Below are positions 57,956 through 64,000 of a DNA stretch of 64,000 bases, in pieces; the stretch's first letter is position 1; each line of letters opens with the position of its first letter. The notes below the pieces were generated by a model. The model searched no databases, was not told where the DNA came from, and was given only the letters and a program-made list of their open reading frames with translations. Source of the DNA: Chitinimonas arctica (GTDB lineage Bacteria; Pseudomonadota; Gammaproteobacteria; Burkholderiales; Chitinimonadaceae); assembly GCF_007431345.1 (NCBI RefSeq), contig NZ_CP041730.1, forward strand, positions 1,116,001 to 1,180,000, read 5' to 3'. A program made the translations under genes and the position numbers.

Positions 57956-58140
57956 CCTTGTATCCTTGTAGTGGTCGGCGGAATTGCGGCTGGTCAAATA
58001 CGCCGCAATTGAAGCGCGGATACGAAGGAGCCGGCCATCGCAATGCGACGGAGCATTGAGCGCTGCGACGAAAACGCTTCAAGCGGGGACGAATAGTCCG
58101 CTGGGGGCGCTAACCGGCCTGCCCTTTCGGGCAGGGATTG

Positions 58141-59367
58141 TTATTCATCCACAATCACCAATTGACTCGATTTTGCCTTTTCCCTCCCGAACCCTAGCGA
58201 GATGACACCGTTACTCGCCCTTACCGTAACCTGAGGGCACCATCCGCCGACTCTTACGCAAACTTCGTCCAGCGTAAACTCCGCAAAATCACTGCGCGAT
58301 TTATCCATGGGTTCGAAGTGGTATATGTTTTCATACTCGTTCATGCCCATCTGTATGGATTCATCGCGTTTTTTATCGTGCCGGAAGACAATTCCACCCG
58401 CTTGAATCATTTCTATTTCGAACAAACCCTTCTTGCCGCATTCCTCGAACTGCGGGATAGCTTCACCGGCAAATTCAACCAATTTCGCCGGTATATTACG
58501 GGCCATGCCATGACTTTTTCCCACACACACCGCTACCCGCTCTGACGCGCGCTCCCGCACGTCGGCGGCAGTTGCAGTTTGCCGCGTGTTCAATGCCGAC
58601 GCCCCAGCCGGGGCCTGCTCAGCTTGCCGACAGTGCGGCGTTGGCACATCCTTCATTGCAATAACCAGCTCGCCACTCCGGCTCAACTCGAACTGCATGT
58701 ACGGCCCATTTTTCTCATACTTTGCCTGTATCGCCACTTGCGATGTGCTGCCCCATACCATGTGAATTTCGCCCAAGGAAAGTTGCTTCAGTGCACCTTC
58801 CGGTTGATTCAAAGGCTCAAAGTCACTGTGATTGTCATACTCGCCATGCCCTTGATATTTTGATCTTTCTGCAGTCATATCCCGCTTAAATACGACCCCA
58901 CCGTATCCGATTCGCTCCACCCCGCCCAAACCCTTTTTAGCGCACTCCTTACACTGCTGCAAAGTTCGTAACAGAAAGACAGATACGTCCCTCGGAACGG
59001 AATGGTAAATCCCCCAGCTTTGGGTTTGCGGGACTTGTACGGTATCGGAATCGTTACGCCGGATAATAAGGTTACTGTCTGTCTGAGTACGATATGGTGA
59101 AGTTGCCGTTATATTCATTTCCGCCAGCAGGCGAGAAATCTCGTCGCCCTGGCTTGGACCGCTCTGGGTAGGAAAGGGAGATGGGTGTATTTCCGCTTTC
59201 CCCGCTGCTACTTTATACGCACCCAACTTGCCGGCTCCGTCAGGAGCGGTCGGATTGGCGTCTTTGCGATTGTTCGGCTTGATAGGATTGCCTGATCCGC
59301 CGGGATTTAGCAAACCGCTTGGTATGATGGGGTAATTTGATACCTTAACATTGCGTGACAAGTCCAT
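58141..59367 (-). CDS. Unknown protein with two copies of a 115-residue module
   Basis: 408 residues, no signal peptide. Residues 1-110 are polar and likely disordered. Two copies of a domain follow, about 124-240 and 291-405: QCKECAKKGLGGVERIGYGG, VVFKRD, EYDNHSDFEPLNQ in the first, and QFEECGKKGLFEIEMIQAGG, IVFRHD, EYENIYHFEPMDK in the second. Conserved features are ECxKKGL, GG(V/I)VF(K/R)xD, EY(D/E)N and FEP. Each copy ends in a beta-rich segment. AGGA 8 nt before the ATG. I recognise no family. HDKKRDES is echoed in the protein at 52955-54109. A protein-binding or effector role is a guess. Confidence 0.7.
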   Translation of the reverse strand: MDLSRNVKVSNYPIIPSGLLNPGGSGNPIKPNNRKDANPTAPDGAGKLGAYKVAAGKAEIHPSPFPTQSGPSQGDEISRLLAEMNITATSPYRTQTDSNLIIRRNDSDTVQVPQTQSWGIYHSVPRDVSVFLLRTLQQCKECAKKGLGGVERIGYGGVVFKRDMTAERSKYQGHGEYDNHSDFEPLNQPEGALKQLSLGEIHMVWGSTSQVAIQAKYEKNGPYMQFELSRSGELVIAMKDVPTPHCRQAEQAPAGASALNTRQTATAADVRERASERVAVCVGKSHGMARNIPAKLVEFAGEAIPQFEECGKKGLFEIEMIQAGGIVFRHDKKRDESIQMGMNEYENIYHFEPMDKSRSDFAEFTLDEVCVRVGGWCPQVTVRASNGVISLGFGREKAKSSQLVIVDE

Positions 59368-59872
59368 TTAAAAATTCCTATTGAAAAATTATAAAAACAG
59401 CGCCAAAAACCATTAACAACCACTCAGACTGAATCGATCTGAGTGCGCCATAAACATTACTAATTTATATTTAAATTTTTGTATTTCGTATAACTGAGAA
59501 ATTTATAGGAAATGACTGTCTTGACATATGCCTGTAAGAAGGACGCCTGAAGTTGGGGCATCGGGCCAAGAACCCACCGAGGTGGCTACACAGTCCAGCG
59601 TATAGCGATGTCGGAATCCCCCTCCTTTACGGCCTCAAAGCCAGCGAAAAGCGGGAGAGGCGGGGGAGATGTCAAGTTCCCGATTGACCCGCCCAAGGAC
59701 AAGCTCTGGCCCTGGCGTTGCCTCATTTGCGGGCGCTGAGGTCAGCATCAGGCGTTCGATGCGAATTTCCTCGCATCTTCACCCATTTGGAGGATGCGCG
59801 GACCGAACCGGTACGTTAGATTTCACTAATCCAGATCAGGTTTGCCGTACGCAACAGCTCAAGGAGAAAGTG
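59368..59872. other. Gap with one possible 43-codon ORF
   Basis: The left third is AT-rich and carries the promoter of the unknown repeat protein. On the plus strand, ATG at 59608 to TGA at 59739 encodes a 43-residue peptide: MSESPSFTASKPAKSGRGGG, then FPIDPPKDKLWPWRCLICGR, with a C-terminal CxxC. It lacks a good ribosome site; it may be a small protein or the tail of a lost gene. Confidence 0.3.
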
Positions 59873-60178
59873 ATGAGGATCTTCGGCCATTACGACCATA
59901 TTGATGATGCGATTGCCGCACTCATTCACCACGGTGTCATTGCGGTTGCCGGCGCCCGATCGGAAGCGGTTCCGCAAATCGAACGGATCATGAAATGCCT
60001 TGCCGCCTATCCGAAAATCCTGCCTGTCTCCGGATATCAGATCGTTCCGAACCACGGTTACCTTTACTTTGTCCGGGATGCCAGTCGCTATCCAGTAGGG
60101 GACAGGTGGATAAAACGGCAATTGATGGATATCGATGCGAGCGATACACGCTTTCTTATGCGCGAGAAGGCTGCATAG
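59873..60178 (+). CDS. Hypothetical protein, 101 residues
   Basis: MRIFGHYDHIDDAIAALIHH at the start, then GVIAVAGARSEAVPQIERIM and YQIVPNHGYLYFVRDASRYP. It is a small soluble alpha/beta protein. AAGGAG 7 nt before the ATG gives a strong start; the frame upstream to 59669 is not part of it. Followed by a clear hairpin terminator, so it is a single-gene unit. No family recognised. Confidence 0.65.
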   Translation: MRIFGHYDHIDDAIAALIHHGVIAVAGARSEAVPQIERIMKCLAAYPKILPVSGYQIVPNHGYLYFVRDASRYPVGDRWIKRQLMDIDASDTRFLMREKAA

Positions 60179-60187
60179 CCTAAAAAA

Positions 60188-60221
60188 ACGAGCGCCAATA
60201 GCCAACACTATTGGCGTTCGT
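60188..60221. terminator. Terminator hairpin after the 101-residue gene
   Basis: ACGAGCGCCAATAG (60188-60201) pairs with CTATTGGCGTTCGT (60208-60221) over 14 positions (one G-U) around CCAACA. It is preceded by AAAAAAA, so on the minus strand it is followed by a T-tract; on the plus strand the T-run is short. Confidence 0.7.
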
Positions 60222-60573
60222 TCCGCCCAGGCAACAGGAAACCAGGCAGTAAGAATAAATACTCATGCATTGAACATTATTAAGAACACGACGAATCGTG
60301 TTGGATCGCGCCAATCGCGCATGTTATCTCATTGCTGTGCAAGTAGACTGAGCATGACTGGTTGACCGCCAACTACGGCTTTCGCGTTTTTGAAAATACT
60401 ATCTATTTCCTCCCAGCCCAACCCCTCACTTCCGCTCGCACTGATGCCAATCAATACCAGGGCTCCGAAGCACCCTCTGCGACGCCCGGCTAGGCGCCCC
60501 CCCCCACGTATGATGCGGGGGGCCGCGATTTCGCCAGATTTGTGTCTTTCCCGGAAATTCGCCAAGCGTTTAT
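60222..60573. other. Gap with a weak minus-strand frame and a C-rich repeat core
   Basis: A minus-strand frame at 60329-60565 ends in a protein-like stretch (GWEEIDSIFKNAKAVVGGQP, VMLSLLAQQ) but its 5' half is broken by a C9 run near 60498-60506 next to a copy of the GGCTAGGCGCCCCC element. It may be the remnant of a gene. No other feature seen. Confidence 0.35.
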
Positions 60574-61353
60574 TTATTTGAATTGCTTGAGCTGGTTTTT
60601 ATATTCAGCCGATTCCCGCACCGTTCCCACGGCATTCCAGATCTGCTGCGCAAATTCCGGATATTTGGCAACGAACTGCTTGGATAGCATCAGGAAATAA
60701 GGCTTCGACACCAGCGGCGGATCGATCCGTTCGATCTTGGCGGCGAATTCGGCTCTTTCGGCCAGATTGATATCGCCTTCAAGCGTCTGCAATGCCACAC
60801 CGGAGAGACGTCCATTCACCAGCTTCTGGAGATTCTCGCCCGCGCCCCGCACACCGTCGTCCACTCTGACGCCAAGACCTTTCAACTGATCCACGATGGA
60901 GAAGCCGGATTGGGCACCGATGGCGCTCTGCGCATTCTTGATGGCCTTGCCATCCCATTCCACATTGCTGCCCTTGAGGCGATAGAGGCTATAGCTGTCG
61001 TCCAGCATCCGCTTGCTACCGTCCGGTTTATCTCCGCTCATGGGGAAATGGCCCATTTCCATCCGGTCAGGTTTGAAGCTGATCTTGAACAAGCCATCCA
61101 TCTCCCCGGTACGCAGCGATTCCATGCACCGCTTCCAGGGCAGGGGTTTGATATCGATCTTGACCCCCAATTGCTTTTCCACCATGCGCATCATGATGGT
61201 GTTCAAGCCCGGCTTGTCCTTGAGTATCCAGGGATAGGACTCCTCGTTTTCCGAGCAGACGGTCAAGCTGGCGGGCTTGTCGGCAGCCAAGGCCATCAAG
61301 CTACCGCCAAGAATCGAAGCTGCAAACAAAAGGCGCAGTGGAGCGAGATGCAT
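60574..61353 (-). CDS. Periplasmic solute-binding protein, family 3
   Basis: 259 residues. Signal peptide MHLAPLRLLFAASILGGSLM then ALAAD. The mature protein has the SBP_bac_3 pattern: LTVCSENEESYPWILKDKPG, KIDIKPLPWKRCMESLRTGE, MDGLFKISFKPDRM, SKPYFLMLSKQF. Such proteins bind amino acids or similar small polar molecules for an ABC importer; stand-alone copies without permease genes nearby, as here, are common and may serve sensors. Ligand unknown. Confidence 0.85.
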   Translation of the reverse strand: MHLAPLRLLFAASILGGSLMALAADKPASLTVCSENEESYPWILKDKPGLNTIMMRMVEKQLGVKIDIKPLPWKRCMESLRTGEMDGLFKISFKPDRMEMGHFPMSGDKPDGSKRMLDDSYSLYRLKGSNVEWDGKAIKNAQSAIGAQSGFSIVDQLKGLGVRVDDGVRGAGENLQKLVNGRLSGVALQTLEGDINLAERAEFAAKIERIDPPLVSKPYFLMLSKQFVAKYPEFAQQIWNAVGTVRESAEYKNQLKQFK

Positions 61354-61442
61354 GACATATCTCCGTCGGGTTGCGGGTAGGTACTAACCAGCTTAGGTAG
61401 CCCACGGGCATGCGACAACCCGACAGTGCCATGCCGCGACTT

Positions 61443-62018
61443 CTAGTCCTCCTTGACGGCTTCCACCTGGATGCGCAGGTGGATCTTGCCGGCTTCCCCT
61501 TCGCTGTATTTGCTCATGCCGAAATCGGCGCGATTCAGGTCGCCTTCCACATCGGCCCCGCAAACTTCCTTCTTGAACATGGGATGCGGCATGCATTTGA
61601 ATGAGTTGACCGTCAGTTTCACCGGCCGGGTGTTGCCCAGCAGCGTCAATTCGCCATCCACGCCGGCCAGCGCTTCACCCTGAAAGCGAAGTTTGCCGCG
61701 ATAGCTCAGGGTGGGAAATTTGGCCACGTTGAGCCAATCCGCGGTCACCGCGAATTCGTTCATCTTGTCGAGGCCGAAATCAATGCTGCCAGCCTCGATC
61801 TGGATATCGACGGTACCGCTCTTGCCCGCCCGGTCCAAAAGTATCTTGCCGCTGGTCTTGTTGAACTTGCCTCGCCAGATGGAAAGGCCCATATGCGACA
61901 TTTCCAGGCTGGGATAGGTATGGCTGGGATCGACGATATAGCGCTCCGGCGCCGCAACCGCACTCAGCGACGCGCAGCTGATCAGGCCGGCTAGCAGGCA
62001 TTTGCCGACAGTACTCAT
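61443..62018 (-). CDS. YceI-family periplasmic lipid-binding protein
   Basis: 191 residues. Signal peptide MSTVGKCLLAGLISCASLSA then VAAPERYIVDPSHTYPSLEM. The lipocalin-like barrel shows VDPSHTYPSLEMSHMG, LSIWRGKFNKTSGKILLDRA, GELTLLGNTRPVKLTVNSFK and ADFGMSKYSEG. YceI proteins bind isoprenoid-type lipids in the periplasm. A pair of Cys (CMP...CGAD) may form a disulfide. Confidence 0.9.
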   Translation of the reverse strand: MSTVGKCLLAGLISCASLSAVAAPERYIVDPSHTYPSLEMSHMGLSIWRGKFNKTSGKILLDRAGKSGTVDIQIEAGSIDFGLDKMNEFAVTADWLNVAKFPTLSYRGKLRFQGEALAGVDGELTLLGNTRPVKLTVNSFKCMPHPMFKKEVCGADVEGDLNRADFGMSKYSEGEAGKIHLRIQVEAVKED

Positions 62019-62313
62019 GGTGTTGTCTCCTCTGGTGAAATCCGGCCCAGTTTAGCCCCGCATGAGGGAGGCCGGAAAGTTAAGCATTTCGCAAGCACTA
62101 CGATAGCAGCCCCAGCCATTAAAAGGCACATGGCAAATTCGTCACGCCAGCTTGAAATGTTTAAAACAATCGCCCGCAACGGAAACTTCGCCAGTCACCT
62201 TTACTCAAATGCCCACTTTACGCATGCAGGTACCGCGCCTTCCAGGCATCGCGTAAGCGTCTGAACTGGCAGGCTTTTTATTATTTTATATTTATTAGAA
62301 TTGATTGGCATAA
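62019..62313. other. Intergenic region, promoters only
   Basis: About 295 bases between divergent genes. The right end (62275-62313) is AT-rich and probably holds the promoter of the WGR gene; nothing else seen. Confidence 0.4.
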
Positions 62314-64000
62314 ATGAGACGATATGAATATACCGAAAATGATTCGGTCCACTTTTGGGAAATCGAGCAAGACGGCAGTAATTTGATAACGCGATGGGGA
62401 AAACTGGGTAGCGATGAATATAATCAGACTCAACAATTCAATCATGATAACCAGGCCCGGAAAGAACTTGATCGACTGATAGCCGAAAAGATCCGCCAGG
62501 GCTACCGCGCCAGCGGATGCATGCCGCCGTGGCTTGCCGACGGCGATCCGGTTGAATTGACCATTGCCATGCTGGCCAGCGTCTTGCCTAGCCGACGATT
62601 CCCGGCCCGTGCCAGCGAACATCCGGGCCGCGAGTATTGGGAGGGCGTGGTGTGCCATCTCACCAGCAAGGAATTCGTGCATGAGGTAAGCGAATCCGCC
62701 TACGACTGGCAGGCCCCCTATCAGGAAGCGCTGGCGCGACTGCGTGACAAGGACCAGCACGGCTCGCCGCAATCGGACGCCGTGCTGTTCGCGCTGTGCT
62801 GCTTTGCAAGCGAGCGAGGCTATATCGGCAACAACGACATGACGGACTTCCTGATCGAACAAAAAGGATTGCCTTACGCGGTAGATGTCATGCTGGCGGC
62901 GCAAGGCGTGACGGTGGAGGCATCGAGAAGCCGCAACCGCTGCAAGCTGCGCCTGAGCACCCATATTGGCGGCCAGCTATGTCCCACCTACTGGTGCGGC
63001 CCGTTTTGTCCCGCTGAATGGGCCTTTCGGCGGGCACTTTCATGGACGGACGAGGCCATCTGGAGTGAATGCGTCGGCAGAATACGCCGGGGATTACCCT
63101 TGGTGCCTCCTTGCCGCCAATCGCTACTTGCCTTGATCTTGCCGGAGTGCCCCGACATCGCCAACAAGTTGGCGCTGCAATTGGCTGGCCCGCAGGCGGA
63201 CGAGTCCGTCAGCTGGCTGCAGATGGTGACCGACGACGCGGAAGCCCAGGTCGCGGCCGCCCGCGTGGCGGGCAACGCTCACTTCGGCCTGACACTCACC
63301 AGTTCACGGATGGCGGTGGCGACACTGTTGAAAGAGCGCGGCAGCGCTGCCGTGGAGGTGCTGGCCGGCGATGCCTTTCGGGAAATCAGTGCCGAAGCGC
63401 TGGCGCAAATCGGTATGCCGAAGTCGATCACGGTGCTGGCACGCTATGCCAGCCAGAGCAAGTCGGCGCTGGCCAATTTCACCCGTGCCAGCCAGCGCTG
63501 GCCGAATGCGTCCATCCCTGCCCTGGCCGAGCTGATCGTCAAAGGCGGGCGGGATACCGGGCTGCTGAGCATGTGTCTGGCCGAACTGCTGATGGAACAC
63601 CGCGACAAACTTCCGACCTTGCAGTCATGGATAAGCCCGAATGGGCAAGGCTTGATCGATCGGTTGATAAAACAGCAGGAAACACCTGCCATCGTAGCCA
63701 CGAGCGATGAATTGCCGCGCGTCCTGACCGATCCCCCTTGGCTTGCCCCCAAGCGCAAGATGCGAACGCCGCTAAACGTTCCGGTCTTGACGCTACCACC
63801 GCTGGAGAAATGGGACGACGGTGTTCGCGAACGTTACCTCGGCGTATCCGAATGGCAGCAAAAGCAATTACAGACGGCGCTGCAGGATTTGCGCACCATG
63901 GTGCGCATGCTGGGATTTGGACCATACCACTATTTTTTCGAGACGGAAGAGCGGGCCACCTTCCACGAAGACGCCGCCCAGGCGATCCGCGAGCGGGACG
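62314..64000 (+). CDS. WGR-domain DUF4132 (MolR-like) protein, cut by the window end
   Basis: 562 codons without a stop up to the window edge. Residues 1-70 form a WGR domain (YEYTENDSVHFWEIEQDGSN, TRWGKLGSDE). It continues into a long helical repeat region; LTDPPWLAPKRK near residue 475 matches the P-P-W motif of MolR/YehI-type DUF4132 proteins. WGR domains are nucleic-acid or protein binding modules known from PARPs. The family is poorly understood. The start at 62314 begins right at the WGR domain; the ribosome site is weak in AT-rich DNA. Confidence 0.75.
   Translation, partial: MRRYEYTENDSVHFWEIEQDGSNLITRWGKLGSDEYNQTQQFNHDNQARKELDRLIAEKIRQGYRASGCMPPWLADGDPVELTIAMLASVLPSRRFPARASEHPGREYWEGVVCHLTSKEFVHEVSESAYDWQAPYQEALARLRDKDQHGSPQSDAVLFALCCFASERGYIGNNDMTDFLIEQKGLPYAVDVMLAAQGVTVEASRSRNRCKLRLSTHIGGQLCPTYWCGPFCPAEWAFRRALSWTDEAIWSECVGRIRRGLPLVPPCRQSLLALILPECPDIANKLALQLAGPQADESVSWLQMVTDDAEAQVAAARVAGNAHFGLTLTSSRMAVATLLKERGSAAVEVLAGDAFREISAEALAQIGMPKSITVLARYASQSKSALANFTRASQRWPNASIPALAELIVKGGRDTGLLSMCLAELLMEHRDKLPTLQSWISPNGQGLIDRLIKQQETPAIVATSDELPRVLTDPPWLAPKRKMRTPLNVPVLTLPPLEKWDDGVRERYLGVSEWQQKQLQTALQDLRTMVRMLGFGPYHYFFETEERATFHEDAAQAIRERD

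Overview
The window is a 64 kb piece of a GC-rich proteobacterial chromosome. The gene set fits a betaproteobacterium (Neisseriales/Burkholderiales-like, for example a Chitinimonas-type organism): a complete iscRSUA-hscBA-fdx-iscX operon, a ccoNOQP cbb3 oxidase with ccoG and fixH, a PEP-CTERM protein, class I fumarase and an isochorismatase joined to a DUF2322-like domain. The taxon is an inference from gene content; there is no rRNA and only one tRNA.

Layout. 1-4.0 kb is accessory DNA: the 3' end of a polymorphic toxin gene with a likely immunity gene, a REP-associated tyrosine transposase flanked by its repeats, a RelE/ribbon-helix-helix pair, an unpaired HigA-like antitoxin and the decayed remains of a second HigBA-type module. 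4.1-13.4 kb holds duplicated site-2 proteases (one with a lost active site), a CPBP-like protein, a YciO-type protein, a PHP phosphoesterase, greB, rluB, a MocR regulator and a membrane diguanylate cyclase. 13.4-22.9 kb has a PEP-CTERM protein, a large secreted nuclease, radA, trxA, rho, rpmE2 and an ArnT-like transferase. 22.9-30.9 kb is the isc operon and cysE, with two abutting IscR-type operators upstream of iscR. 31.1-31.8 kb is another small accessory patch (LRR fragment, coiled coil, orphan antitoxin), followed by a secreted TIM-barrel glycosidase-like protein. 33.2-38.5 kb is fixH-ccoG-ccoPQON. 39.1-51.4 kb is housekeeping: slyD, two Bcp-type peroxiredoxins, a RoxA-type hydroxylase, ychJ, an M14 peptidase, pnuC with an NadR-like kinase, fumarase and a Ser/Thr kinase.

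From the tRNA-Arg(CCU) at 52.5 kb to about 60.5 kb the character changes: frameshifted small genes, long AT-richer gaps, and three unfamiliar proteins (52955-54109, 54298-54903, 58141-59367). By eye these share a recurring module (a Pro-containing segment, a Gly/Val strand ending near RHD, then a Phe/Tyr-Glu-Pro motif). They have disordered N-termini and no signal peptide, so they look like candidates for an undescribed family, possibly exported effectors. An M13 peptidase and a GNAT gene with a probable 5' frameshift sit among them. The right edge has a solute-binding protein, a YceI protein and a WGR-DUF4132 (MolR-like) gene cut by the window end.

The most solid unusual observations are: the tandem S2P duplication in which one copy has lost both metal-binding motifs, next to a CPBP protein with a degenerate motif; the isochorismatase-DUF2322 fusion; the abutting IscR sites overlapping the end of cysE; the layered toxin-antitoxin relics; and the repeat-module protein cluster downstream of tRNA-Arg.
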